From: Sphingomonas sp. KR3-1
Lineage (GTDB): Bacteria; Pseudomonadota; Alphaproteobacteria; Sphingomonadales; Sphingomonadaceae
Direction: 5' to 3'
Assembly (NCBI RefSeq): GCF_040049295.1
Contig: NZ_JBDZDQ010000002.1
Span: forward strand, 558,001-622,000
DNA length: 64,000 bases
Position 1 is the stretch's first letter; each line of letters starts with the position of its first letter. The notes below the pieces were generated by a model. The model saw nothing but the letters and a program-made list of their open reading frames with translations. It did no database searches and was not told the origin of the DNA. This document shows, one piece after another, positions 48,676 through 56,816 of the stretch. The position numbers and the translations under genes are program-made.

Positions 48676-51606
48676 ATGCACGAGACGTTCAAGACTTTCC
48701 TGATGGCGGGTGCCGCGCTGACCTTGTGCGCGGCGGTGCCGGCGACCGCCGGCTATCAGGCACAGATCTATGATCTTCCCGCGCAGTCGCTGGGCGATGC
48801 GCTGCGCGCGGTGGCGCGCAGCTCGGGCCAGTCGATCATTGTCCCCACCGATCTGGTGGCCGGCGAGCGCGCGCCCGCGCTCAAGGGCGAGTTTTCCCCC
48901 GAGGCCGCTCTGGCCCAGCTCCTGGCCGGGACCGGCCTCATAGCCCGCCGGGTCGGTGACGCGCTGGTGATCCAGCGCATCGGTGCCGAAAGCACGCAAG
49001 ATGCCCAAGGCACAGGGGAGGGTGCCGGTGACCAGAGTATCGTTGTCACCGGCACCCGTATTCGCGGGCGTGCACCCGCCGGGTCGGCGGTTACCGTGAT
49101 AGACCGCAAGGCGATCGACCAGAGCGGCTATGCGACCGCCCAGCAGATCCTGCAGGCGCTGCCGCAGAATTTCGGGGGCGGCGCCACCGAGGCCAGCTAC
49201 ACCACCGGCCGGAATGGCGCCGATGCCAACGCGACCTTTGGGTCGGGCATCAACCTGCGCGGCCTTGGACCGTCCTCGACCCTGGTGCTGCTGAACGGCG
49301 AGCGCCCGCCGATGGCGGGCTTTGCCGGCGTATTCACCGATCTGTCGATGGTGCCGGTGAGCGTTGTCGAACGGATCGAGGTCCTGCCCGACGGTGCCTC
49401 GGCGCTCTATGGCTCGGATGCAGTCGCTGGCGTCGTCAACATCGTGCCGCGCAACACCTTCCGCGGCCTGGAAACCAGCGCCAATATCGGCAGCGCCGAT
49501 GGCTACCGCCAAGTGCAGGCAAGCGCCATCGCCGGCTTCGCCTGGAACGGCGGGCACGCCGTGCTCGGCTACGAATATTATGACCGCGGCGCGCTCGCGG
49601 CGCGCGAGCGCGCCTATTTCAGCGAGGATCTCCGGCGCTTTGGTCTGGGCGATTACCGGACTGCGCCTGGCATCGTCCCGGTGATCACCGCAGGCGGGCG
49701 GACCTATGTTGTGCCTGCGAACCAGGATGGCACCCATCTGACCGCGGCGGACCTTGTCCAGGGTCCGGGCGAGAAGAGCGATGCCTGGGCCGGGGCCGAC
49801 GCGCTTCCCGCGCAGCGCCGGCACAGCCTGTTCGCCTCGCTCGATGTCGGGCTCGCCGATCGGCTGCGGTTCACGGCACAGGGTCTGTTCGGCTCACGGC
49901 AGTTCGACGCGAAGGGCCGCACCTTCTCCAACGCAAGTGCCGTCACGGTGCCGGTGACCAACCCCTTCTATGTCGACCCGGTGGGAACCCATCTCCCAGT
50001 GCGCGTCGCGTACAGCTTCCTCAAGGAGCTCGGCGCCGAAGGTACCCGCGGTACGTCCGAGGCGATCGGCGGCACCGCGGCGCTCCATTGGACGCCGGGC
50101 AGCTGGGACGTCAGCCTGAGCGCGACCTATGGGCGCCAGCGCGAGGACATCGAGATCTACAATATCGTCAATACCGCCCAGCTCGCGGCGGCGCTTGCCG
50201 ATCCCAACCGGACCACCGCGCTCAACGTCTTCGGCAACGGCACCGCCAACAACCCGGCAACGCTCGACAAGCTGCGCGGCTATTATTTCACGGGCGGTAC
50301 CTACACCATGTGGTCGGCGGCGCTGCGTGCCGATGGCGCGTTGCTCTCCCTGCCTGCCGGCGACCTCCGCCTGGCCCTTGGTGCCGAGCATCGCCGCGAG
50401 CGCTATCTCGATCCGGCGTCCGATTATTACCGCACGACGCTGACCCCGATCGTTCAGCCCGGGTCGCTGAACGCGCGGCGCGACGTGACCGCGGCCTATG
50501 CCGAATTGAGCGCGCCCTTGTCGGGCAAATCGGGGACCGGTCTCAGGATCGGCCAGCTCGACCTTTCCGGCGCAATCCGCGCCGAGCGCTACAGCGACTT
50601 CGGAACGACCGTGAACCCGCGCGTCGGACTGAGCTGGCTGCCGGTCGACATGGTACGGTTGCGGGGCACCTTCGGCACCTCGTTCCGGGCGCCGAGCTTC
50701 ACCGAGCTGCAGCAGGGCCCGGGCTTCACCAGCTATTTCGCCTATCCACTGGCCGATCCTGCCGCGCCGGGCGGAACCACGAATGCGCTCATCATCGCCG
50801 GCAACGATCCCGACATGGGGCCGGAGCGGCCGACGAGCTGGACCGCGGGCCTTGATTTCCGGCCGGACGCATCGCGCGGCCTGACCGCGCAGCTCACCTA
50901 TTTCGAGATCCGCTACCGCGACCGGATTACCAATCCCGGCGCGGCGGCGCCGACCTTTCTGACCAACCGCGCCGTCTACGCGGCGCTCATCACGATGAAT
51001 CCGGACCCGGCTGTCGTCGCCGGCTATTTCGCGAGCCCGTTCTACGCCAATTATTTCGGCATCCCGGCCAGCCAGGTCACCGCGATCATCGATGCGCGAC
51101 GCCAGAACCTCGCATTGCAGCGGCAGCGCGCACTCGACTTCGATCTTGGCTATCGCTTCGACCTGGCGGGCGGCGCCGGCGAGATCGGCGCGAGCGGCGC
51201 CTATATCTTCGACTATTCGCAGAAGCTGACGGAAACCGCGCCGCGGATCAGCCTGGTCGGCACCCTGGGCTATCCGCCCGCCTTCAAGCTACGCGGCCGC
51301 GCGCTCTATTCGAACGGCGGCAGCGGCCTCGCCGTCTTCACCAACTATCTCGGCGGCTATTCGAACAATTCCACCGGCCCCATCCAGCATGTCGACAGCT
51401 GGCTCACCTTCGATGTGCAGTTGAGCCATGCCTTTCGCAATGGGCCGCTGGGCAAATTGCGCGTAGCATTGAGCGTCTCGAACCTGCTCGATGCGGATCC
51501 GCCGCTGACGGTGGCGAAATCGACCCTGACGACCCTGGGTATCGATCTCGAGAATGCCAGCCCGGTGGGCAGGATGGTGTCCTTGCAGGTGTCGAAGCAA
51601 TGGTGA
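48676..51606 (+). CDS. TonB-dependent receptor with STN signalling domain
   Basis: 976-residue outer-membrane transporter. Signal peptide (MHETFKTFLMAGAALTLCAAVPATAG), STN domain (~30-102, QSLGDALRAVARSSGQSIIV), TonB box/plug (SIVVTGTRIRGRAPAGSAV; LVLLNGERPP; VERIEVLPDGASALYGSDAVAGVVNIV), and a 22-strand barrel ending VSLQVSKQW. The STN domain talks to FecR, giving surface signalling. The gene context (isopeptidase overlapping by 7 bases) marks it as the importer of the lasso peptide made next door. Confidence 0.93.
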   Translation: MHETFKTFLMAGAALTLCAAVPATAGYQAQIYDLPAQSLGDALRAVARSSGQSIIVPTDLVAGERAPALKGEFSPEAALAQLLAGTGLIARRVGDALVIQRIGAESTQDAQGTGEGAGDQSIVVTGTRIRGRAPAGSAVTVIDRKAIDQSGYATAQQILQALPQNFGGGATEASYTTGRNGADANATFGSGINLRGLGPSSTLVLLNGERPPMAGFAGVFTDLSMVPVSVVERIEVLPDGASALYGSDAVAGVVNIVPRNTFRGLETSANIGSADGYRQVQASAIAGFAWNGGHAVLGYEYYDRGALAARERAYFSEDLRRFGLGDYRTAPGIVPVITAGGRTYVVPANQDGTHLTAADLVQGPGEKSDAWAGADALPAQRRHSLFASLDVGLADRLRFTAQGLFGSRQFDAKGRTFSNASAVTVPVTNPFYVDPVGTHLPVRVAYSFLKELGAEGTRGTSEAIGGTAALHWTPGSWDVSLSATYGRQREDIEIYNIVNTAQLAAALADPNRTTALNVFGNGTANNPATLDKLRGYYFTGGTYTMWSAALRADGALLSLPAGDLRLALGAEHRRERYLDPASDYYRTTLTPIVQPGSLNARRDVTAAYAELSAPLSGKSGTGLRIGQLDLSGAIRAERYSDFGTTVNPRVGLSWLPVDMVRLRGTFGTSFRAPSFTELQQGPGFTSYFAYPLADPAAPGGTTNALIIAGNDPDMGPERPTSWTAGLDFRPDASRGLTAQLTYFEIRYRDRITNPGAAAPTFLTNRAVYAALITMNPDPAVVAGYFASPFYANYFGIPASQVTAIIDARRQNLALQRQRALDFDLGYRFDLAGGAGEIGASGAYIFDYSQKLTETAPRISLVGTLGYPPAFKLRGRALYSNGGSGLAVFTNYLGGYSNNSTGPIQHVDSWLTFDVQLSHAFRNGPLGKLRVALSVSNLLDADPPLTVAKSTLTTLGIDLENASPVGRMVSLQVSKQW

Positions 51607-53762
51607 CGGTCTTGCGTGTCCGCCTCGCGCTCGGCGCGGTGCTGCTCGCCTGCGCTGCACAGCCCGTCAAGGCGGCCGGCTGCGCCGATCGGCTGCGCTG
51701 GTCGACCGGTTCGCCGGCCGACCCGCATCCCTTGCGCGCGGAGGATCTGATCGAGCTGCGCGACTTCGGTGCGGCCGACAGCCTGAGCAGCCAGAAAGGC
51801 GATTTCGCGCTGTCTCCGGACGGCACTCAGATTGCCGTCCTGCTGCGCCGCGCCGAGGTCGCAAGCAACAGCTATTGCTACGGCTTGGCGATCATCGCGC
51901 TTGCCACCGGCGCGGTGCGCTTCGCCGATATCGGCGGCGAGCCCATTCTCTGGACGATCGACTTTCGAGGCCAGGCCGATCAACCCTTCGGGGCCATCGA
52001 CACCAAGGCGCCGCTCTGGTCGGCCGATGGGCGCTGGATCGCGTTCCTCCGGCGCGATGGCGGACGCACCCGGCTCTGGCGCGTGGCTTCAGCTGGCGGG
52101 GCGGCCAAGCCCTTTCCGACGCCGGACCTCGACGTCCGGCGCTTCGCGTGGACGGCGGATGGTGGCGGGCTCGTCTACGAAATCCGGCCGAGGCTGGATG
52201 CGGCGCGCGCCGAGATCGCCCGGGAGGGGCGTTCGGGCTATCTCTACGACACGCGGTTCGCACCGCAGTTCGCCAGCGCACCGAGCCCGGCGCCGGAAAC
52301 CCCGACGGACTTTCGCTATGCCGCGCGCGACGGTGATGTCGATCGAGCGGCAAGCGATGACGAGAAGGACGCGTTGCTGTTACCATCCCGACCTGGATTG
52401 CCGCGCGGCGCAAGCGTTCCGGTCGTCGCGTCCGACGGCAGCGAAGCCTGGACCGGGCCCCGCGACGCCGACACCTATATCGGTGCCGCGCCGATCACGA
52501 TCCGGCGCGCCGGCAGAATCCTTTCCTGCGGCGTGGCCGCCTGCGCCGATCGCATTCGGGGCATGTGGTGGCTGAGGCCGGGCGAATTGCTGTTCGTCCG
52601 CGACTGGGGCGCCGAGGCGCTCGGCGCGATGGAGCTGTTCCGCTGGAGAATCGGGGCCAAGCCGGTCTCGCTGCTGCGAACCACCGACCCGCTGCTCAAC
52701 TGCCAGTTCGCTGCCGGCGCCCTCTACTGCGCGCATGAAACTTCGTCTCGACCCCGCCACATCGTCCGGGTCGATCTGCGTAGCGGTGCGCTGCATACCA
52801 TCTTCGACCCGAACCCGGAATTTCCGGCCACGAGCCTCGGATCGGTGAAACGCCTTGGCCTGCGGTCGGCAGATGGCGCGCCGGCTTATGCCGATCTCGT
52901 CCTGCCGCCCGACCATCGGCCGGGACAACGGCATCCCATGGTCGTCGTTCAATATCAGACGCGCGGATTCCTGCGTGGTGGCGTCGGCGACGAATATCCC
53001 GTCTGGCTGCTTGCCGCGCGCGGCTATGCCGTGCTGAGCTATCAGCGCCCGACATCCGTTGCCGACGATCACAAGGCGCCCGATCTCAACGCCTTCCAGC
53101 GGATCAACACCCAGGGCTTCGCCGATCGCCGGCGCGTCTTCACGGCCCTCGAACAGGGCGTCGACAAGGCGATCGCCGACGGCGCGGTGGATCCTGGGCG
53201 ACTTGGCATCACAGGGCTGAGCGAGGGCGCGGCATCGGCTCTCTGGGCGATGCTTGCGACCTCGCGCTACCGCGCCGCCGCGGTGAGCACCTGCTGCGAG
53301 GACCCCGGATCGGTGCTGTACGCAGGTGGGCTGGCACTTGCTCGCGACGTGAAGGCATGGGGCTATCCGACTCTGGATAGGGACACGCAGGGCTTCTGGC
53401 AGACCAATTCGCTCGCGCTCAACGCCCGCCGGATCACCACTCCGCTCCTCCTCCAGCTGTCGGATCAGGAATATCGGCTCGCGCTCCAAGGCTTCGGCGC
53501 GCTCAAGGACGCCGGCAAGCCGGTCGAGCTCTATGTGTTTCCCGGTGAGTTTCACAATAAGTGGCAGCCGGCGCATCGTGCCGCGATCTATGAACGGGCG
53601 ATCGACTGGTTCGATTTCTGGTTGCGCGACCGCGTGGATCCCTCGGCTGCCAAGGTAGCGCAGGCGCAGCGCTGGGCAGCGATGCGGGATGCGGCATCAC
53701 GGGCTGCGCACGGACTGGAGCCAGGCCTCGACGGCGATCAGGCGGAGCATCCGGGACGATAA
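51600..53762 (+). CDS. Lasso-peptide isopeptidase (prolyl-oligopeptidase-like, AtxE-type)
   Basis: 720-residue serine hydrolase: signal peptide (VRLALGAVLLACAAQPVKAA), beta-propeller-like middle, and C-terminal alpha/beta hydrolase with GLSEGAAS (nucleophile Ser, ~residue 540), the Asp in LQLSDQEYR and the His in FPGEFHNKWQ. AtxE-type enzymes cut the isopeptide bond and linearise imported lasso peptides in the periplasm. They occur only with lasso loci that lack an ABC exporter, as here. The ATG overlaps the receptor's stop. Its 3' end overlaps the convergent cyclase gene by 66 bases. Confidence 0.9.
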   Translation: MVTVLRVRLALGAVLLACAAQPVKAAGCADRLRWSTGSPADPHPLRAEDLIELRDFGAADSLSSQKGDFALSPDGTQIAVLLRRAEVASNSYCYGLAIIALATGAVRFADIGGEPILWTIDFRGQADQPFGAIDTKAPLWSADGRWIAFLRRDGGRTRLWRVASAGGAAKPFPTPDLDVRRFAWTADGGGLVYEIRPRLDAARAEIAREGRSGYLYDTRFAPQFASAPSPAPETPTDFRYAARDGDVDRAASDDEKDALLLPSRPGLPRGASVPVVASDGSEAWTGPRDADTYIGAAPITIRRAGRILSCGVAACADRIRGMWWLRPGELLFVRDWGAEALGAMELFRWRIGAKPVSLLRTTDPLLNCQFAAGALYCAHETSSRPRHIVRVDLRSGALHTIFDPNPEFPATSLGSVKRLGLRSADGAPAYADLVLPPDHRPGQRHPMVVVQYQTRGFLRGGVGDEYPVWLLAARGYAVLSYQRPTSVADDHKAPDLNAFQRINTQGFADRRRVFTALEQGVDKAIADGAVDPGRLGITGLSEGAASALWAMLATSRYRAAAVSTCCEDPGSVLYAGGLALARDVKAWGYPTLDRDTQGFWQTNSLALNARRITTPLLLQLSDQEYRLALQGFGALKDAGKPVELYVFPGEFHNKWQPAHRAAIYERAIDWFDFWLRDRVDPSAAKVAQAQRWAAMRDAASRAAHGLEPGLDGDQAEHPGR

Positions 53763-55439
53763 GGCTGGCGCGATCGGCGCCGGATCGGCCAGGAGCGCTG
53801 CGATCGCCTGCGTGTCGAGCCAGCCCCGTTCGGCCAGCGTGCCGTCGAGCAGCATTTCCTGTGCGACGGTGCGGTTGCGCTCGAGCAGATCGTGGACGAA
53901 GCCGTCAAAGCCGCCCTTGCTGGTTCGCGCCAGGATCGTCTCCGGCAGGGCGTCCGCAAAGGCGGCGCGTGCCACCGCACGATTGGCGCCCTTGGTGCAG
54001 GACAGCCAGCTCGGAATGCCTAGGCAGGTCTCGATGATCGGTTGCGAAGCGAGCGGGGCGATCAGCGGCGCATAGTGACTGCGCAGATGATATTCATGAT
54101 GATCGGCCAGCTGGATCAGCGCCAAGACATAAGCCCGCACGCCGGGGAGCGTGCCGGGGGGTGCCGGCCACCAGGGATGGACGGGCGATGCCGCCAGTGG
54201 CTTCGCGGCGCCGGCGAGCAAAGCGGTGCTGCTGGGCCAGGGGCGCGGACGCCGCTGCGCGCGCTTCTTGAGGGCGATGGCGAGCGACCGGGTCCAGGGC
54301 ACCCGGCACATTACCGCAAGGTCGCCGACCGTCCTGAGAAACCCGCCGGGGCCTTCGACCGCGAGGCGATCGAGCGCGGGTGCCGCCGTATTGAAATACC
54401 AGAAGATACTGTCACCGCCGGCGCCCACGAAGAAGGTGTCGCACCCGAGCGCCTCCGCCAGCGCGATATCCTGCCGGTCATTGGCTTGGGAAAAAGCGCG
54501 GCCGCTCGGTCGGGGCAATGCGGCGGCCGCCGAAAATCGCAGGTCGATGAGCGACAGGTCCAGCACCTCGCGGTGCAGCGGTATACCCAAATGATCGGCG
54601 ACCGCGGCGGCGTAGCGGCCTTCGTCGAGGTCCGCCTCGCCGCCGCGATAGGTCACCGCCTGCAGCGCCGGAGCCTGCGGGGCGGAAGCCGCAGCAACGA
54701 TCGACGAATCCAGTCCCCCGGAAATGTCGATGAGGGGCTTTTCGAACAGCTTTGCCCAGCTCGCGATGCTGTGTTCGGTGGTGCGGCGCAGCCGGTCGGC
54801 CGCCTCGTCGAACGATTGCGGTCGGCCCCATGTGCTCGCAAACCCGTAAGGCGTCCAGAGCTGCTCTGTCGTTAAGCCTGAGCCACCGACGTGTAGCGCG
54901 GCGCCGGGCAAGAGCTCTTCCACGCCCTCGATCGCGGTTCGAACGGTCCGCAACGACGAATATTGGAGCTGCGCATGGATCTCGCTCCAGCAAATCTCTC
55001 TGGCGCGATCGTCAGCAAATTCGACCCAGTCGAGATCGGAGCCCAGTGCGACCGCATCGCCGAGCCGACGGTAGTAACAGGGAAAAAGGCCGGATGGATC
55101 CCGGATCGCCACGATACCGGCCGGGGTCCGTAGGATCGCGAGATAAGCGCCCCAATAGCGCTCGATCAGGGTGCGGCCGTTCGTTGCGATCCAGCCGGCA
55201 ACGGCCTCCTCGCCGATCTGGTCGCATCGGCGTCCTGAGCGATCGAAGAGCGTTCCGAGGAGAAAACCGGTGGCCGCCGGCAGGAGAGTCACGCGGCAGC
55301 GGGGTCCGGTGACAAGGGCTGCTGCAGCGCTCGCCTGATGGGCGAGACCTTGGCGCGTGGCGGTGGCCGACAAGCGCTCGACGGCCGCGATCGGCAGGGG
55401 GCCGGCGCTGACCCGCACATGATAGCCGTCGGGCTTCAT
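53697..55439 (-). CDS. Lasso peptide cyclase (C protein, asparagine-synthetase-like)
   Basis: 580 residues. The N-terminal glutaminase-like domain lacks the catalytic Cys (MKPDGYHVRVSAG), and the synthetase domain has the PP-loop DISGGLDSSIVAAA (~residue 240) plus GAGGDSIFWYFNTA. C proteins adenylate the side chain of the acceptor Asp/Glu in the core and let Gly1 attack it, closing the macrolactam ring. The start overlaps the stop of the B gene (ATGA). Its 3' end runs into the isopeptidase gene on the other strand. Confidence 0.92.
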   Translation of the reverse strand: MKPDGYHVRVSAGPLPIAAVERLSATATRQGLAHQASAAAALVTGPRCRVTLLPAATGFLLGTLFDRSGRRCDQIGEEAVAGWIATNGRTLIERYWGAYLAILRTPAGIVAIRDPSGLFPCYYRRLGDAVALGSDLDWVEFADDRAREICWSEIHAQLQYSSLRTVRTAIEGVEELLPGAALHVGGSGLTTEQLWTPYGFASTWGRPQSFDEAADRLRRTTEHSIASWAKLFEKPLIDISGGLDSSIVAAASAPQAPALQAVTYRGGEADLDEGRYAAAVADHLGIPLHREVLDLSLIDLRFSAAAALPRPSGRAFSQANDRQDIALAEALGCDTFFVGAGGDSIFWYFNTAAPALDRLAVEGPGGFLRTVGDLAVMCRVPWTRSLAIALKKRAQRRPRPWPSSTALLAGAAKPLAASPVHPWWPAPPGTLPGVRAYVLALIQLADHHEYHLRSHYAPLIAPLASQPIIETCLGIPSWLSCTKGANRAVARAAFADALPETILARTSKGGFDGFVHDLLERNRTVAQEMLLDGTLAERGWLDTQAIAALLADPAPIAPALSSRMLRLIAVEAWLQSVRSP

Positions 55440-56077
55440 CGCTGCAGGATCGGCGTGTAGGGCGAGACATAGTCGAGCCCGTCATTCAGGATTTCGTCAC
55501 CGAGCTGCACCCAGCAATGCGCACGAAACGGCATGCCGGTGATCCCGAATACGATCGACGCGTGGATGTCGCGTCGGCGCAGATAATGGAGGAGCGCGAG
55601 AGAGTCGGGCAGACAGGCGCGCCGATCCGGATATTGGGGGCGGATACGGAGAAAGGCGGCGGCCGCCCGCCGGGCAGCATCGCCATGCGTTTGCTCGGCG
55701 CCTGGACGCAGCCAGTCGAGCGTGGCGAGAAGGCCCGCTCGGCGGAATTTCCATCGAACCCAGCGGGCGCTGCGTTCGATCACGAGCGCTTCGCGCAAGC
55801 CCGGCCATCGGGCCGCTAGCGCCTGTCCTCTTTGGACGCGGGCGATATTGGGCGCAGCGATCATCGAGGTGCCATCGACTTCCGCGAGCAGACCTGCGCG
55901 CTCCAGCAACTCGACGCTGGTGGGAAGGGGGCGTTGGTCGGGTGCCGAGAGCCATTGGATAAAGGCTCGGCTTTGCTCGAGGGGCAGCGCGAAATAGCGG
56001 TCGCGCGCGACATCGAGAAAGACGATCCTGCCGGAACCGACGCAGAAAGTGACATGGGGTGCGAGCGTCCAGCCCAT
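55436..56077 (-). CDS. Lasso peptide B protein (RRE + transglutaminase-like leader peptidase)
   Basis: 213 residues, the fused form typical of proteobacterial loci. Residues 1-~80 are the PqqD-like RiPP recognition element (VTFCVGSGRIVFLDVARDRY... VELLERAGLL), which binds the precursor leader. Residues ~100-213 are the cysteine peptidase: Cys in RRACLPDSLALLHYL, His in RAHCWVQLGDEILND. It removes the leader. The start is ATG 56077; the long upstream open frame overlaps precursor A1 in another register and is rejected. 44 bases separate it from A1. Confidence 0.92.
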   Translation of the reverse strand: MGWTLAPHVTFCVGSGRIVFLDVARDRYFALPLEQSRAFIQWLSAPDQRPLPTSVELLERAGLLAEVDGTSMIAAPNIARVQRGQALAARWPGLREALVIERSARWVRWKFRRAGLLATLDWLRPGAEQTHGDAARRAAAAFLRIRPQYPDRRACLPDSLALLHYLRRRDIHASIVFGITGMPFRAHCWVQLGDEILNDGLDYVSPYTPILQR

Positions 56078-56086
56078 TTCGCGATA

Positions 56087-56114
56087 GGCGCGTCGGCGTT
56101 GCCGCCGGCGCGCC
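56087..56114 (-). terminator. GNRA-type hairpin between precursor A1 and gene B
   Basis: In minus-strand RNA a 12-position stem (one C-A mismatch) closes a GCAA tetraloop, in the 44-base gap between A1 and B. A near-identical hairpin follows A2. Likely a partial terminator or 3' stabiliser that raises precursor mRNA over B/C mRNA. Confidence 0.6.
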
Positions 56115-56121
56115 CTCCGGT

Positions 56122-56244
56122 TCAGTCTTCGTCCGACATCGTCTCGGGGATGCCCTGGACGAAGAGGTCGATCCCGTTCTCGGGCCGGCCCTGGGTCTCG
56201 ACGCTGGCGGCGCCGAGGTCGATGAGTGCGTCGTTCGTGTTCAT
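56122..56244 (-). CDS. Lasso peptide precursor A1
   Basis: 40 residues. Leader MNTNDALIDLGAASVETQ (18) has the required Thr at -2; the 22-residue core starts GRPENGID. Gly1 and Asp8 predict an 8-residue macrolactam ring with a 14-residue tail beginning LFVQGIP and ending SDED. AGGAGA lies 6 bases before the ATG. It sits directly upstream of B and C, in the standard order for astexin/caulosegnin-type loci. The larger open frame running through this gene is the same reading frame extended upstream without coding support. Confidence 0.92.
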   Translation of the reverse strand: MNTNDALIDLGAASVETQGRPENGIDLFVQGIPETMSDED

Positions 56245-56257
56245 GATCGTCTCCTGT

Positions 56258-56280
56258 CTGCCGCATGGGAGTCGCGGCAG
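56258..56280 (-). promoter_or_regulatory. Conserved 5'-UTR hairpin of A1
   Basis: Stem CTGCCGC / GCGGCAG (7 bp) with a nine-base loop, directly upstream of the ribosome site. The same hairpin, 6 bp, precedes A2. Confidence 0.55.
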
Positions 56281-56306
56281 TCCGACGATCCGCCTGGTCG
56301 AGCGCA

Positions 56307-56347
56307 ATCCGAAGTTTATACGGATAATATATCGAGATTGTTTGGGA
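56307..56347 (-). promoter_or_regulatory. Conserved promoter/operator block of A1
   Basis: Two blocks shared with A2 at identical 12-nt spacing: TCCCAAACAAT (56347-56337) and TCCGTATAAACTTCGGAT (56324-56307) on the minus strand. The second contains a TATAAA -10-like element within a TCCG...CGGA inverted repeat. Confidence 0.55.
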
Positions 56348-56532
56348 TGTTGCGCTGCGGCGCCCGTCGGCGGTGCGGCCGGTCCGCTTTGCGTCCCCGG
56401 CCGCGTGCGAACCGTCGAGGCGGTCAATCCCCGCGCGTCGGCAAGAGCGGAATTTCGTCTGGAAGGTCGCGTAGGGACAACCGGTCGGTAGGGGATCGGC
56501 ATCGACGCGAGCGTACGGTCCATGGCGCGACA

Positions 56533-56560
56533 GGCGCGCCGACGTTGCCGCCGGCGCGCC
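56533..56560 (-). terminator. GNRA-type hairpin after precursor A2
   Basis: A 12-bp stem (one G-U) with a GCAA tetraloop, 6 bases after the A2 stop codon; duplicate of the hairpin after A1. Confidence 0.6.
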
Positions 56561-56566
56561 GTCGGG

Positions 56567-56698
56567 TCAGTCTTCGTCCGACATCGCCTCGGGGATGCCC
56601 TGGACGAAAAGATCGACCTTCATGTCGGGCTGGCCTTGGGTCTCGACGCTGGCAGCGCCGAGATCGATCAGCGTGTCGCTCGTGTCATGCGCGTTCAT
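56567..56698 (-). CDS. Lasso peptide precursor A2
   Basis: 43 residues. The leader (21) begins MNAHDTSDTLIDL and ends AASVETQ like A1's, with Thr at -2; the 22-residue core starts GQPDMKVD. Gly1-Asp8 again predicts an 8-residue ring. The tail from Leu9 onward equals that of A1 except Ala17 for Thr17. The cores differ at ring positions 2, 4, 5, 6 and 7. It lies 454 bases upstream of A1 as part of a tandem duplication that includes promoter block, 5' hairpin and 3' hairpin. Too short and too close to shadow frames for most gene callers. Confidence 0.92.
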   Translation of the reverse strand: MNAHDTSDTLIDLGAASVETQGQPDMKVDLFVQGIPEAMSDED

Positions 56699-56712
56699 GA
56701 TCGTCTCCTATC

Positions 56713-56733
56713 TGCCGCATGGGAGTCGCGGCA
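56713..56733 (-). promoter_or_regulatory. Conserved 5'-UTR hairpin of A2
   Basis: Stem TGCCGC / GCGGCA (6 bp) with the same nine-base loop as upstream of A1, next to the ribosome site. Confidence 0.5.
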
Positions 56734-56760
56734 CGTCAACGATCCGCTCAGGGAAGCGCT

Positions 56761-56801
56761 ATCCGAAGTTTATACGGAGGAAATTTGGATATTGTTTGGG
56801 A
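56761..56801 (-). promoter_or_regulatory. Conserved promoter/operator block of A2
   Basis: TCCCAAACAAT (56801-56791), 12 nt, TCCGTATAAACTTCGGAT (56778-56761) on the minus strand, identical to the A1 block, and only 16 bp after the end of the GntR-like gene. Confidence 0.55.
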
Positions 56802-56816
56802 CCCCGCGCTGCGGCG

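Noticed and set aside
55436..56266. Extended version of the B protein starting at 56266
   Set aside because: The extra 63 N-terminal residues overlap precursor A1 in another frame and are an Arg-rich shadow; the RRE domain begins at ATG 56077.
56122..56523. 133-residue version of precursor A1
   Set aside because: The upstream ~93 residues cover the conserved promoter block and 5' hairpin; the ribosome site and A2 homology fix the start at 56244.
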